Positions 7,583-17,038 of a stretch of DNA of 64,000 bases are shown here, piece after piece. How positions within the stretch are numbered: the stretch's first letter is position 1; each line of letters opens with the position of its first letter. The notes beneath the pieces were generated by a model. The model worked only from the letters and a program-made list of their open reading frames with translations, was not told the origin of the DNA and did not search any database. Origin of the DNA: Loktanella gaetbuli (GTDB lineage: Bacteria > Pseudomonadota > Alphaproteobacteria > Rhodobacterales > Rhodobacteraceae); NCBI RefSeq assembly GCF_020531945.1, contig NZ_JAJATZ010000006.1:124001-188000 (forward strand). The letters are read 5' to 3'. Made by a program: the position numbers and the translations under genes.

Positions 7583-8941
7583 ATGACACGTACAACCACC
7601 GGCGTTAGCGCTATCGCGCTGATCACCGTTGCGGGCTCTGCCTTTGCGCAGGACCTGATCGTTCCGCAGGGCGAGGGCGATTTCGCCTGGGCCGCGCTGG
7701 AAGAGTTCGCAGCAAACAACGATTTCACGGGTGAAACGCTGAACGTGACAGGCGCCACCACGGGTGACGACGCACAGCGTTACCGCAACCTGTACGCCTA
7801 TTTCGAACAGGCGACCGGTGCGACCGTCGAATATTCCGGTTCGGAATCCTTTGAGCAGGACATCGTGATCGCAGCACAGGCCGGTGGTCTGCCCGACGTG
7901 GCGTTGTTCCCGCAGCCCGGTCTGGCCAAGGATCTGGCCGCACAAGGCACGCTGGTTCCCGTCGCCGAAGGCATGACCAATTTCATGGTCGACAACTATG
8001 CAGCCGGCGAAAGCTGGAAGCAGCTGGCGACCTTCCCGGGGGCCGATGGCAACGAGGACGTGTTCGGTCTGTTCTTTGGTACGGACGTCAAATCGCTGGT
8101 CTGGTACGTGCCCGAGCAGTTCGAAGAGGCCGGTTATGACATTCCTGAAACCCAGGAAGAGCTGATGGCGCTGAGCCAGCAGATCGTCGAAGACGGTGGC
8201 ACCCCGTGGTGCATCGGTCTGGGTTCCGGTGCAGCCACCGGCTGGCCCGCGACGGACTGGGTCGAGGACATGATGCTGCGCACTGCGTCTCTCGAAGACT
8301 ATGACCGCTGGGTCAGCAACGACATGCCGTTCAACGATCCGATCGTCGTGAACGCCATCGAGCAGTATGGCATGTATGCCCTGACCGAAGGTTTCGCAGA
8401 CGGCGGCCCAGAGGCCGCAGCGACGACCGACTTCCGCGACAGTCCCGATGGTCTGTTTGACTTCCCGCCCAAGTGCTACATGCACAAACAGGCATCGTTC
8501 ATCCCGATCTTCTTTCCAGAGGGTGTCGAGGCCGGTACGGATGTAGAGTTCTTCTACTTCCCGCCGTTCGAGGCGAATTCCGATCTGGGTCGTCCGGTTC
8601 TGGGGTCCGGTGGTCTGGCGTCCGTGACCAACGATCGTCCTGTCACCACGGCGTTCATGGAATTCCTGGGCACGCCGATCGCACACGAGCTGATGATGAC
8701 GCAGGGCCAGTTCCTGTCGCCCCACGTCGATGCGAACCTGGACATCTACACATCCGACGTGCAGCGCGCACTGGGTGAGATCCTGACCACGGCCACGTCG
8801 TTCCGTTTCGACGGTTCCGACCTGATGCCGGGCGAGATCGGCACGAACGCGTTCTGGACCGGCATGGTGGATTACACCACCGGTGCGGATGCACAGTCGG
8901 TTGCGGATGCGATCCAGAGCCGTTGGGACGAAATCAAGTAA
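7583..8941 (+). CDS. aglE: Alpha-glucoside type ABC transporter, substrate-binding protein
   Basis: A 452-residue extracellular solute-binding protein of family 1. The signal peptide is at residues 1-22 (cleavage after GSAFA), and the mature part begins QDLIVPQGEGDF. The ATG at 7583 has GGGAGG at 7571-7576. The gene order (regulator, binding protein, two permeases, ATPase) and the large extra loop in the second permease match the aglEFGK type of rhizobia and Rhodobacterales, which takes up sucrose, trehalose, maltose and related glucosides. An alpha-glucosidase gene (aglA), usual between aglG and aglK in rhizobia, is absent here. The symbol is by similarity and the substrate is inferred. Confidence 0.88.
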   Translation: MTRTTTGVSAIALITVAGSAFAQDLIVPQGEGDFAWAALEEFAANNDFTGETLNVTGATTGDDAQRYRNLYAYFEQATGATVEYSGSESFEQDIVIAAQAGGLPDVALFPQPGLAKDLAAQGTLVPVAEGMTNFMVDNYAAGESWKQLATFPGADGNEDVFGLFFGTDVKSLVWYVPEQFEEAGYDIPETQEELMALSQQIVEDGGTPWCIGLGSGAATGWPATDWVEDMMLRTASLEDYDRWVSNDMPFNDPIVVNAIEQYGMYALTEGFADGGPEAAATTDFRDSPDGLFDFPPKCYMHKQASFIPIFFPEGVEAGTDVEFFYFPPFEANSDLGRPVLGSGGLASVTNDRPVTTAFMEFLGTPIAHELMMTQGQFLSPHVDANLDIYTSDVQRALGEILTTATSFRFDGSDLMPGEIGTNAFWTGMVDYTTGADAQSVADAIQSRWDEIK

Positions 8942-8958
8942 ACGCTTGATCTGACATG

Positions 8959-8983
8959 GCCGGGTCCCGCATCGGGGCCCGGC
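8959..8983 (+). other. Stem-loop between binding protein and permease genes
   Basis: A 10-bp GC-rich stem with one G-U pair (8959-8968 with 8974-8983) and a 5-nt loop, GCATC, in the 89-bp gap. No T-run follows. Such stems often lower read-through and protect the binding-protein mRNA, so that the binding protein is made in excess over the permeases. Confidence 0.6.
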
Positions 8984-9030
8984 ACCAATGCCGGTCATCC
9001 GGCGAAATGCCGCTTTGGGAGGGGACGCGC

Positions 9031-10011
9031 ATGAACCCGGTTTTTCAGGGTCTGATCACAATTGGTATCGGCGTCGGGGGCATATTCCTGTACTTCGTCG
9101 CGTCCAATGCCTTGCTGGACAAGGTGCTGTTCCCGGCCAAAGGCAAGAACGCTTCTCGGAACATCAATCGCGCGAACACGGTCAGACCCTGGCTGTTTCT
9201 GGCACCCACCATCATCGCGCTGAGCCTGTATCTGGTCTATCCGGTGATCGGTTCGTTCTATCGGTCGTTGTTCAACCGGTCCGGGGACGAATTCGTCGCG
9301 TTCAGCAACTATACCACCATGTTCGCGTCGTCCGAATTCCGCACGGCATTCTGGAACAACGTCCTGTGGGCACTGGTCGTCCCGTCGGTATCGACCTTTT
9401 TGGGTTTGTTGATCGCGCAGCTGACCGACAAGCTGCGCTGGGGCAATATCGCCAAGTCGCTGATTTTCATGCCGATGGCGATTTCTTTCGTCGGCGCGTC
9501 GCTGATCTGGAAATTCGTCTACGCCATCGACCCCGAACTGGGCATCATCAACGCGATCCGCGTGAACATGTTCGGGCTGGACCCGCTGGACGTTCTGCAG
9601 GTCGCATTCTGGAACAACCTGTTCCTGATGGTCATCCTGATCTGGGTGCAGACCGGTTTCGCCATGGTGATCCTGTCGGCCGCCCTGCGTGGCATCCCCG
9701 AGGAAACCATCGAGGCCGCGATCATCGACGGTGCGAACCCGTTCCAGATCTTTTTCAAGATTCAGGTGCCGCAGATCACCAACACGATCATCGTCGTGTT
9801 CACGACGACGACGATCCTCGTGCTCAAGGTGTTCGACATCGTCTACGCCATGACGGGCGGCAACTTTAACACGCAGATTCTGCCCAGCTACATGATGCAA
9901 TTCATGTTCCGCGATGACGGGCGCGCCACGGCCGTGGCCATCGTCATCATGCTGATCGTGACGCCCGTGATGATCCAGAACATCCGGCAAGCACGCGCCG
10001 AAATGCGCTGA
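9031..10011 (+). CDS. aglF: Alpha-glucoside type ABC transporter permease (MalF-like)
   Basis: A 326-residue inner-membrane permease. It has a first membrane segment at about residues 7-27 and a MalF-type core from residue 50 on. The cytoplasmic EAA loop that contacts the ATPase is visible as EETIEAAIIDGANPFQIFFKIQVPQI. The ATG at 9031 follows GGGAGGGG at 9016-9023; the open frame extends upstream to 8956 but lacks a site. It pairs with the next permease to form the channel, and follows the binding-protein gene after a stem-loop. Confidence 0.92.
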   Translation: MNPVFQGLITIGIGVGGIFLYFVASNALLDKVLFPAKGKNASRNINRANTVRPWLFLAPTIIALSLYLVYPVIGSFYRSLFNRSGDEFVAFSNYTTMFASSEFRTAFWNNVLWALVVPSVSTFLGLLIAQLTDKLRWGNIAKSLIFMPMAISFVGASLIWKFVYAIDPELGIINAIRVNMFGLDPLDVLQVAFWNNLFLMVILIWVQTGFAMVILSAALRGIPEETIEAAIIDGANPFQIFFKIQVPQITNTIIVVFTTTTILVLKVFDIVYAMTGGNFNTQILPSYMMQFMFRDDGRATAVAIVIMLIVTPVMIQNIRQARAEMR

Positions 10012-10021
10012 GGGGGATACC

Positions 10022-11176
10022 ATGGATAATATTGCAGGTAAAAAATCAGGTCTGACCATCGCGGTAAACATCACGGTGTTCCTGCTGGTGCTGATCTGGC
10101 TGATCCCGACCGTCGGTCTGTTCGTTTCGTCCTTTCGTGATCGCGATGCGATTTCATCGTCGGGCTGGTGGCTGGCGCCGTTTTCCACGGAACAGACGTT
10201 CCGTGGGCGGGGTGACGTGGAGTCCGTATCGCAGGATGGCGCGCTGTTTGTTTTGTCGGGCAATGTGTTTCAGGACCCCGAAATCGCGCCCGCATTTCCC
10301 AACGGTGAAGGCGACATCGTGGCGTTCGGTGATTCAGGCCGCGCGCCGGGTGAATACCCCGCAGGCGAGGTTGCTGATTTGGGCGACGGCGAAACACTGA
10401 TCGTCGAGCCTAACGGCGACTATCTCTACACCGTCCCCGAGGACCCCGGAAACCGGGGGCCGCGCTACTATGTCGTGGCCTCGACGCCGCCCAACTTTAC
10501 CCTCGACAATTACCGCACGGTGTTGAGCGCGGGCGGCATGGGACAGGCGTTCATCAACACGCTGACCGTGACCATCCCCACCACGATCATTCCGATCCTG
10601 ATGGCGGCCTTTGCGGCCTATGCCCTGGCCTGGATGGATTTCAGGGGGCGGGCGTTCCTGATCGCGGCGATCATCGGCCTGCTGGTCGTGCCGTTGCAGC
10701 TCGCCCTCGTGCCGATGTTGCAGCTGCATTACAATCTGGGGATCGGGCAATCGTTCCTGGGGATCTGGCTGGCCCACTCGGCCTTTGGTCAACCGTTGGC
10801 GGTGTATCTGCTGCGCAACTACATGATCGGTCTGCCGCGCGACATCATCGAGAGTGCGCGTGTGGACGGCGGCACGGATTTCCAGATCTTCATGAAGATC
10901 ATCCTGCCATTGTCGTTCCCCGCACTGGCGGCATTCGCGATTTTCCAGTTCCTGTGGACATGGAATGACCTGCTGATCGCCAAGGTGTTCCTGCCCAGTT
11001 CCGAAGAAGCCAAGGTCATGACCGTCAAGATCGCCGACGACCTGCTGGGATCGCGCGGCGGTGACTGGGGCATCCTTGCCGCTGCGGCCTTTGTTTCGAT
11101 TTCGATCCCGCTCTTGGTGTTCTTTACCCTGCAACGCTACCTCGTCCGCGGCCTGTTGGCCGGTTCCGTGAAATAA
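10022..11176 (+). CDS. aglG: Alpha-glucoside type ABC transporter permease (MalG-like) with periplasmic insert
   Basis: A 384-residue permease. After the first membrane segment (about 12-34) there is an insert of roughly 110 residues (about 50-160), polar and rich in Gly, Asp and Glu. This is unusual for MalG-type permeases but known in AglG proteins; it should lie in the periplasm and may contact the binding protein. The EAA loop is PRDIIESARVDGGTDFQIFMKIILPLS. It begins 10 bp after the first permease with a GAGGGG site and is followed 11 bp later by the ATPase gene. Confidence 0.92.
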   Translation: MDNIAGKKSGLTIAVNITVFLLVLIWLIPTVGLFVSSFRDRDAISSSGWWLAPFSTEQTFRGRGDVESVSQDGALFVLSGNVFQDPEIAPAFPNGEGDIVAFGDSGRAPGEYPAGEVADLGDGETLIVEPNGDYLYTVPEDPGNRGPRYYVVASTPPNFTLDNYRTVLSAGGMGQAFINTLTVTIPTTIIPILMAAFAAYALAWMDFRGRAFLIAAIIGLLVVPLQLALVPMLQLHYNLGIGQSFLGIWLAHSAFGQPLAVYLLRNYMIGLPRDIIESARVDGGTDFQIFMKIILPLSFPALAAFAIFQFLWTWNDLLIAKVFLPSSEEAKVMTVKIADDLLGSRGGDWGILAAAAFVSISIPLLVFFTLQRYLVRGLLAGSVK

Positions 11177-11187
11177 GGAGACCTGTC

Positions 11188-12279
11188 ATGGCTACTCTCA
11201 AACTGACCGACGTCGCCAAGACCTATGGTGGAACCGTCGACGTTCTGAAAAACATCAATCTCGACATCAAGAAGGGCGAGTTGATCGTTTTCGTCGGACC
11301 CTCTGGCTGCGGGAAATCCACGCTGCTGCGGATGATCGCCGGTCTGGAAAAGATTACGGGTGGTGAATTGCAGATCGACGGGCAGGTGGTGAACGATGTG
11401 CCACCGGCGCAGCGTGGCATCGCGATGGTGTTCCAATCCTACGCGCTGTACCCGCATATGACCGTGCGCGACAACATGACATTCGCGCTGAAACTCGCGA
11501 AAAAGTCCAAGGCCGAAATCGATGCGGCCGTTTCCAAGGCCGCCAAGATCCTGCAACTGGAACCCTATCTTGATCGTTTGCCCAAGGCCCTGTCGGGTGG
11601 TCAGCGCCAGCGCGTCGCCATCGGGCGGTCCATCGTGCGCGACCCCAAGGTCTATCTGTTCGACGAGCCACTCTCGAACCTCGATGCAGCACTGCGCGTG
11701 GCCACACGGATCGAGATTGCGCAGCTCAAGGAATCGATGCCCGACAGCACGATGATCTATGTGACGCACGATCAGGTGGAGGCGATGACGCTGGCCAGCC
11801 GCATCGTGGTTCTGGCGAACAAGGGAATCGCGCAGGTCGGCACGCCGCTGGAACTGTATGAGCGGCCCGAAAACGAGTTTGTCGCGCAATTCATCGGCTC
11901 ACCCGCGATGAACCTGTTGTCGGGTGAGATCGTCGAGACCGGCGAACAGACCCGCGTGAAACTGGACGGCGGTGGCACCGTACTGGCCGCCGTGCCGACG
12001 CAGGCCGCCGACAAGGGCCTGAAAGTCAACGTGGGCGTCCGGCCAGAGGACCTGTATGAGGCGCAAGGTGGCGATTATATCTTCGATGCCAAGGTGAACA
12101 TCACCGAAGCCCTGGGCGAGGTGACGTTGCTGTATTTCGAACCGCAGGGCGATCAGGATGCGCTGATCGGCAAGCTGCCGGGCATTCACGGTGATCTGCG
12201 CGGCAAGCCGGTCAAGATGACGGCCAAGCCCGAAAAGGTGCAGATTTTCCACAACGGTCATTCGCTGCACTACCGCTGA
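11188..12279 (+). CDS. aglK: Alpha-glucoside type ABC transporter ATP-binding protein (MalK/UgpC-like)
   Basis: A 363-residue cytoplasmic ATPase that powers the transporter. Walker A GPSGCGKST is near residues 36-44, the signature LSGGQRQRVAIGRS near 133, Walker B YLFDEPLSNLD near 153, and the switch His in VTHDQ. A C-terminal TOBE-type regulatory domain (GVRPEDLYEAQ) follows, as in MalK/UgpC. An AAGGAG site lies before the ATG at 11188. It is the last gene of the operon, followed by a clear terminator. Confidence 0.94.
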   Translation: MATLKLTDVAKTYGGTVDVLKNINLDIKKGELIVFVGPSGCGKSTLLRMIAGLEKITGGELQIDGQVVNDVPPAQRGIAMVFQSYALYPHMTVRDNMTFALKLAKKSKAEIDAAVSKAAKILQLEPYLDRLPKALSGGQRQRVAIGRSIVRDPKVYLFDEPLSNLDAALRVATRIEIAQLKESMPDSTMIYVTHDQVEAMTLASRIVVLANKGIAQVGTPLELYERPENEFVAQFIGSPAMNLLSGEIVETGEQTRVKLDGGGTVLAAVPTQAADKGLKVNVGVRPEDLYEAQGGDYIFDAKVNITEALGEVTLLYFEPQGDQDALIGKLPGIHGDLRGKPVKMTAKPEKVQIFHNGHSLHYR

Positions 12280-12301
12280 TCCAGCGGCCACACTTTGCAT
12301 C

Positions 12302-12326
12302 GGCGCGCCACATCGGCGCGCCTTTT
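12302..12326 (+). terminator. Rho-independent terminator of the glucoside transporter operon
   Basis: GGCGCGCC (12302-12309), loop ACATC, GGCGCGCC (12315-12322), then TTTT. It lies 22 bp after the aglK stop. Confidence 0.85.
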
Positions 12327-12382
12327 GCGTTACATGGGGCGCGATTTGGGGCATGGTCCGGCCAAAGACCCAAGGAAACGCC

Positions 12383-12814
12383 ATGCCAACCATTCTGATC
12401 CTGAACGGCCCGAACCTGAACCTGTTGGGCCAGCGCCAGCCCGAAATCTATGGGGCCGATACGCTGGATGACGTGGCCGACCAGTGCCGCGCGGTCGTAG
12501 GCGACGCCGCAGAGCTGCGGTTCGCACAGTCCAACCACGAAGGCGCGCTGGTCGATCTGATCCAAGAGGCACGTGGCACCACGGATGCCATCGTCATCAA
12601 TCCGGGGGCCTATTCGCATACCTCGGTCGCGATCCTGGATGCGCTGAACGCCTATGACGGCGCAGTGATCGAGGTGCATATCTCGAACATCCACAAGCGC
12701 GAGGCGTTTCGTCATCATTCCTATGTCTCTGGTCGCGCCGATGCGGTGATTGCCGGACTGGGGGTTGAGGGATACGCCGCAGCGCTGCGGCGTTTGATGC
12801 AACTTTTGTCCTGA
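12383..12814 (+). CDS. aroQ: Type II 3-dehydroquinate dehydratase
   Basis: Converts 3-dehydroquinate to 3-dehydroshikimate in the shikimate pathway. Its 143 residues are normal for the small dodecameric type II enzyme. It has ILNGPNLNLLGQRQPEIYG near the N-terminus with the catalytic Tyr, NHEGALVDLI, NPGAYSHTS, and the catalytic His region VIEVHISNIHKREAFRHHS. The ATG at 12383 follows AAGGAAA; an in-frame ATG at 12353 is disfavoured because the family begins directly at this point. It is a single gene after the transporter terminator. Confidence 0.96.
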   Translation: MPTILILNGPNLNLLGQRQPEIYGADTLDDVADQCRAVVGDAAELRFAQSNHEGALVDLIQEARGTTDAIVINPGAYSHTSVAILDALNAYDGAVIEVHISNIHKREAFRHHSYVSGRADAVIAGLGVEGYAAALRRLMQLLS

Positions 12815-12870
12815 CGGTTTCATTCCATCGCCGATGCCTTAGGTGAGGGGCAGACGCGAAGGAATGGATC

Positions 12871-14436
12871 ATGGACTACGATATTTTTGTTATCGGCGGC
12901 GGCATCAACGGTGCGGGCATTGCGCGGGATGCGTCCGGGCGCGGGTTGCGCACGGGGCTGGCGGAAATGAACGATCTGGCCTCTGCCACGTCCAGCGCCT
13001 CGACCAAGCTGTTTCACGGCGGCCTGCGCTATCTGGAGTATTTCGAGATCAATCTGGTGCGTCATGCGCTGGCGGAACGCGAAACGCTGCTGCGTGCGAT
13101 GCCGCATATTTCCTGGCCGATGCGGTTCGTGCTGCCCTACGCGCCCGAAATGCGGTTCGAGGGTGAGACGCCGACGTCAAAAATCCTCAACGTCGTGATG
13201 CCCTGGATGAAGGGCCGTCGCCCGATGTGGCTGATCCGACTGGGCCTGTTCTTGTACGACAACCTTGGCGGTCGCACGATCCTGCCGGGGACCAAAACGC
13301 TGGACCTGACCACCGGACCAGAGGGTGCCCCGCTGGAGGATCGGTTCAAGGTCGCCTACGAGTATTCGGATTGCTGGATCGAGGACAGCCGGTTGGTTGT
13401 GTTGAACGCCCGTGACGCCGAGGCGCGTGGCGCGGATATCATGACGCGCACCCGTGTGGTTGCCGCCCACCGGACGGGCGATCACTGGACCATTGATCTG
13501 GACGGCCCGGATGGCGCGCGCAGCGTCACCGCGCGGGCGCTGGTCAACGCAGGCGGCCCTTGGGTCGGCAACATCATCCACGATACCGTCCACGTCGACA
13601 GCACCGAGGGCGTGCGTCTGGTGCGCGGCAGCCATATCGTGACCCGCCGCCTGTTCGATCACGACAAGGCATATTTCTTTCAGGGTGAGGACGGGCGCAT
13701 CATTTTCGCCATTCCCTACGAGACCGATTTCACGCTGATCGGAACGACGGACGCGGCCCACGAAAACCCCGACGAAAAACCGGTCTGCACCCCGGAAGAG
13801 GCGCAGTATCTGGTCGATTTCGCCAATGGTTATTTCAAGGACGACATCAGCACCGACGATATCGTCTGGACCTATTCCGGTGTGCGGCCGCTTTATGACG
13901 ACGGTGCCAAATCCGCGACGGCCGCGACCCGCGATTATGTGCTCAAGGTCGAGGCTGACGGCGGCGCGCCGATCCTGAACATTTTTGGCGGCAAGATCAC
14001 GACCTATCGCAAACTGGCCGAGGATGCGATGGACAAGCTGGCCCCATACTTTGACGATCTGCCGCCGAAATGGTCGGCGGGTGTGGCCATGCCCGGCGGT
14101 GATTTCCCGGTCGAGGACGTGGCCGCTATGATCGCAGGCTTGCAGTCCGACTATCCGTTTCTGACACCCTATTGGGCGGGCCGTCTGATCCGCGCCTACG
14201 GCACCGAGGCACGCGATATTCTGGGCGATGCGAAAACGGCCGGGGACCTTGGCCCCGATTTTGGTGCGACCCTGACCGGGGCAGAGGTGCGTTGGCTGAT
14301 GACCCGCGAATTCGCGCGCACGGCAGAGGACGTGGTCTGGCGACGCACGAAACTGGGTCTGCGTCTGGATGCAGATCAGATTGCGGCCTTGGATCGCTGG
14401 ATGGCAGAAGCGGACTTTTCGACCCTCGCCAAATAG
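12871..14436 (+). CDS. glpD: Aerobic glycerol-3-phosphate dehydrogenase
   Basis: FAD enzyme at the inner membrane that oxidises glycerol 3-phosphate to dihydroxyacetone phosphate and passes electrons to the quinone pool. It has 521 residues, of usual length. The dinucleotide-binding motif is VIGGGINGAGIARDASGRG at residues 6-24; SSASTKLFHGGLRYLE is the conserved flavin/substrate region, and a C-terminal helical domain follows. An AAGGA site precedes the ATG at 12871. glpK follows 36 bp later, forming a small glycerol catabolism operon; no glpR or transporter gene is next to it. Confidence 0.96.
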   Translation: MDYDIFVIGGGINGAGIARDASGRGLRTGLAEMNDLASATSSASTKLFHGGLRYLEYFEINLVRHALAERETLLRAMPHISWPMRFVLPYAPEMRFEGETPTSKILNVVMPWMKGRRPMWLIRLGLFLYDNLGGRTILPGTKTLDLTTGPEGAPLEDRFKVAYEYSDCWIEDSRLVVLNARDAEARGADIMTRTRVVAAHRTGDHWTIDLDGPDGARSVTARALVNAGGPWVGNIIHDTVHVDSTEGVRLVRGSHIVTRRLFDHDKAYFFQGEDGRIIFAIPYETDFTLIGTTDAAHENPDEKPVCTPEEAQYLVDFANGYFKDDISTDDIVWTYSGVRPLYDDGAKSATAATRDYVLKVEADGGAPILNIFGGKITTYRKLAEDAMDKLAPYFDDLPPKWSAGVAMPGGDFPVEDVAAMIAGLQSDYPFLTPYWAGRLIRAYGTEARDILGDAKTAGDLGPDFGATLTGAEVRWLMTREFARTAEDVVWRRTKLGLRLDADQIAALDRWMAEADFSTLAK

Positions 14437-14472
14437 GCGATGATGCACATCCGGCGTCAGGGAGGAACCGAC

Positions 14473-15966
14473 ATGAGCAAACATATTCTGGCCATTGATC
14501 AGGGCACCACGTCATCGCGGGCAATCCTGTTCGACGCAGAGATGGTACCCGTGGCGACGGCCCAAGAGGAATTTCCCCAGCATTTTCCGCAGTCGGGTTG
14601 GGTCGAACACGATCCGGCCGATCTGTGGACCTCGACGGCTGCGACCTGTCGGTCGGTGATCGAACGCGCGGGTCTGCGCGTCGGCGACATTGCCGCCATC
14701 GGCATCACAAACCAGCGCGAAACGACCGTGGTCTGGGACAAGACCACGGGCGAGGCGATCCACAATGCGATCGTCTGGCAGGACCGCCGCACCACCGCGA
14801 TTTGCCGCGATCTGGCGGGTCACGCCGACACGGTGACAGCCAAGACAGGCCTGTTGCTTGACCCGTATTTTTCAGGGACCAAGCTGAAGTGGATCCTGGA
14901 CAACGTCGAAGGGGCCCGCGAGCGCGCCCGCAACGGAGAGTTGCTGTTCGGCACCGTCGACAGCTGGCTGATCTGGAAACTGACGGGTGGTGCGTCGCAT
15001 GTGACCGACGCCACGAATGCCTGCCGCACGATGCTGTATGACATTCACAACGGACGCTGGTCCTCGACCATCTGCGATCTGCTGGATATCCCGCAGCAGA
15101 TGCTGCCGCAGGTGATGGATTGCGCCGCTGATTTCGGTGTCACGCGCCCCGATCTGTTCGGTGCTGAAATCCCGATTCTGGGTGTGGCTGGGGACCAGCA
15201 GGCGGCGACGCTAGGGCAGGCCTGTTTCCAGCCCGGCATGTTGAAATCCACCTACGGCACCGGGTGTTTCGCGCTGTTGAACACGGGCGATACGCCCGTC
15301 GCCAGCACCTCGCGGCTGTTGACGACCATCGCCTACCAGCTGGACGGCAAACCCACCTACGCGCTGGAGGGGTCTATTTTCATCGCGGGGGCCGTGGTGC
15401 AATGGCTGCGCGACGGGCTGAAGCTGATCCGCGAGGCAAAGGAAACACAGCCCCTCGCCGAAGCATCGGACCCCGCGCAGGACGTGGTCCTGGTCCCGGC
15501 CTTTACGGGGCTTGGCGCACCCTATTGGAACGCCGATTGCCGGGGTGCGATTTTCGGTATGTCGCGCAACACCGGACCCGAGGAATTTGCGCGTGCCGCG
15601 CTGGAATCCGTGGGCTACCAAACGCGTGACCTGCTGGACGCGATGCGCGCCGACTGGCAGGGGCAGGCGGGTGATGCCGCGCTGCGCGTCGACGGCGGCA
15701 TGAGCGCGTCCGACTACGCCATGCAGTTCCTGTCGGACATCATCGGTGCGCGTGTTGACCGTCCGAAGGTGTTGGAAACGACCGCGATGGGGGCGGCCTG
15801 GCTGGCAGGCTACCGCGCGGGGCTGTATCCCGATCAGGACGGCTTTGCCGCGACATGGGCGCTGGACCGGACGTTCGATCCGCAGATGGACCCGGACAAG
15901 CGGGCGGAGAAATATGGCCGTTGGCAGCGGGCCGTGCAGGCGACGCTGACCTATACCGGCGACTGA
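14473..15966 (+). CDS. glpK: Glycerol kinase
   Basis: Phosphorylates glycerol with ATP to glycerol 3-phosphate, the substrate of the upstream glpD product. It has 497 residues. The FGGY-kinase phosphate motif is DQGTTSSRAILFD (residues 9-21); NQRETTVVWDKTTG, GVAGDQQAATLGQ and RVDGGMSASDYAMQFLSD are visible. The ATG at 14473 has GGAGGAA at 14461-14467; the in-frame ATG at 14440 lacks one. The last 16 bp overlap, tail to tail, the 3' end of a small transporter gene on the other strand. Confidence 0.97.
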   Translation: MSKHILAIDQGTTSSRAILFDAEMVPVATAQEEFPQHFPQSGWVEHDPADLWTSTAATCRSVIERAGLRVGDIAAIGITNQRETTVVWDKTTGEAIHNAIVWQDRRTTAICRDLAGHADTVTAKTGLLLDPYFSGTKLKWILDNVEGARERARNGELLFGTVDSWLIWKLTGGASHVTDATNACRTMLYDIHNGRWSSTICDLLDIPQQMLPQVMDCAADFGVTRPDLFGAEIPILGVAGDQQAATLGQACFQPGMLKSTYGTGCFALLNTGDTPVASTSRLLTTIAYQLDGKPTYALEGSIFIAGAVVQWLRDGLKLIREAKETQPLAEASDPAQDVVLVPAFTGLGAPYWNADCRGAIFGMSRNTGPEEFARAALESVGYQTRDLLDAMRADWQGQAGDAALRVDGGMSASDYAMQFLSDIIGARVDRPKVLETTAMGAAWLAGYRAGLYPDQDGFAATWALDRTFDPQMDPDKRAEKYGRWQRAVQATLTYTGD

Positions 15967-16397
15967 GCGGCCTTCACCTTTGGTGCGCGGCTGACCCACA
16001 TCCCGGCGAGGATCAGCGCCACCCCGATCGTGCGCGCCAGCGGTGACCCCGGCGCGCCCGTAATCAGGTCGATTACTACGCCCGACACCATCTGGCCTGC
16101 GATGATCAGCAGGGCGGTCTGCGCCGCCCCGATCCGCGTGACAAGCCAGCTGGAGGCCGCAATGAACACGACGCCGCCCGTGCCGCCCAGCCAGGCCCAC
16201 CACGGGACCTGGGCCACTTGGGCATCGCGCAACCCGCCAAAGATCAACGCGGCGATGGTCAGGGCGACAGCACCCACGATGTGATTCCAGAACGACGATT
16301 CCAGCGCCGAGGTATTGAGGCTGAGACGCCCGTTGATCTGGCGGCTGAGGATCACCAGAACACCGGCGGCAAAGGCCACGAGGACGGGCAGGATCAT
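15951..16397 (-). CDS. Small DMT (DUF606/YdcZ-type) transporter subunit, second of pair
   Basis: A 148-residue inner-membrane protein with five predicted membrane segments, fitting the half-size YdcZ/DUF606 branch of the drug/metabolite transporter superfamily (ILSRQINGRLSL, ESSFWNHIVGAVAL, LLIIAGQMVSGVVID). Its ATG overlaps the stop of the upstream homologous gene (ATGA), so the two are translated together and probably form a heterodimer. The substrate is unknown. The 3' end overlaps glpK by 16 bp on the opposite strand. Confidence 0.85.
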   Translation of the reverse strand: MILPVLVAFAAGVLVILSRQINGRLSLNTSALESSFWNHIVGAVALTIAALIFGGLRDAQVAQVPWWAWLGGTGGVVFIAASSWLVTRIGAAQTALLIIAGQMVSGVVIDLITGAPGSPLARTIGVALILAGMWVSRAPKVKAAQSPV

Positions 16398-16864
16398 GCT
16401 GCCCCCCCGAGGAAGATCAGAACCAGCGATCCGGTCACGATCAGCGCGAGTGCGGCCATGTCCCGCGCGCTTGGCATCCGTTGCCGCAGACCGAACAACC
16501 CGCGTGCGTCCGCGATCAGGCTGAACACCATCTGTCCCGCGAGCCCGATCGCCAACGTCCCGGACAGCGCCAGCGGCGTGTTCAAGGCATAGGACGTGGC
16601 CATCACGGTGACGGCCCCCGACAAACCACCTGCATAGGACCACAGCGGCGGGCGCACCCGGCTTGTGCGGCCGGGGCGCAGGATCGCCAGCGCGATCAGG
16701 GCCGCCACCGTGCCCGTGGCGTGTGGCACCCAACTGGAAAACAGCAATGACCCGTATTGCGCCAGCGTGCCGTTGAACAGCACCATCAGTGACAACAGCC
16801 CGCCCGCGCCGAAGGCTGCGAGAAAGGCGAGCGGATGGGTCGGGGATTGTGTCGGGTCTGTCAT
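16394..16864 (-). CDS. Small DMT (DUF606/YdcZ-type) transporter subunit, first of pair
   Basis: A 156-residue membrane protein related to its downstream partner (LAQYGSLLFSSWVPHATGTVAAL, GLAGQMVFSLIAD). Five membrane segments are likely. The ATG at 16864 was chosen because the domain starts shortly after it and the upstream frame is Arg/Cys-rich and unlike coding sequence. Paired half-size DMT proteins often work as heterodimers with opposite membrane topology, as EmrE-type pairs do; this is inference here. The substrate is unknown. Confidence 0.85.
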   Translation of the reverse strand: MTDPTQSPTHPLAFLAAFGAGGLLSLMVLFNGTLAQYGSLLFSSWVPHATGTVAALIALAILRPGRTSRVRPPLWSYAGGLSGAVTVMATSYALNTPLALSGTLAIGLAGQMVFSLIADARGLFGLRQRMPSARDMAALALIVTGSLVLIFLGGAA

Positions 16865-17038
16865 GGGCGCAGATGTGACTCCAATGCCCTGCAGGCACAA
16901 GCCCGCATGGTATTGACAGCGTCGCGCACATGACCTAAGCGCCCCGGACACTGGTGTTGGTGGCCCTCGCAAGGGGATGCCTGTCGGGGGTAACCCAAAG
17001 GACAACGCCCTTCGTAACGCAAATGAAGGAGATCAGCC

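Noticed and set aside
7580..8998. Long open frame of 472 codons on the minus strand opposite the sugar-binding protein
   Set aside because: A mirror effect of high-GC codon use. The plus-strand gene has a signal peptide, ribosome site and operon context; the opposite frame shows no family features.
8995..10263. 422-codon minus-strand frame opposite the permease genes
   Set aside because: Composition (many His, Asp, Arg, Gln) is typical of an antisense shadow of membrane protein genes.
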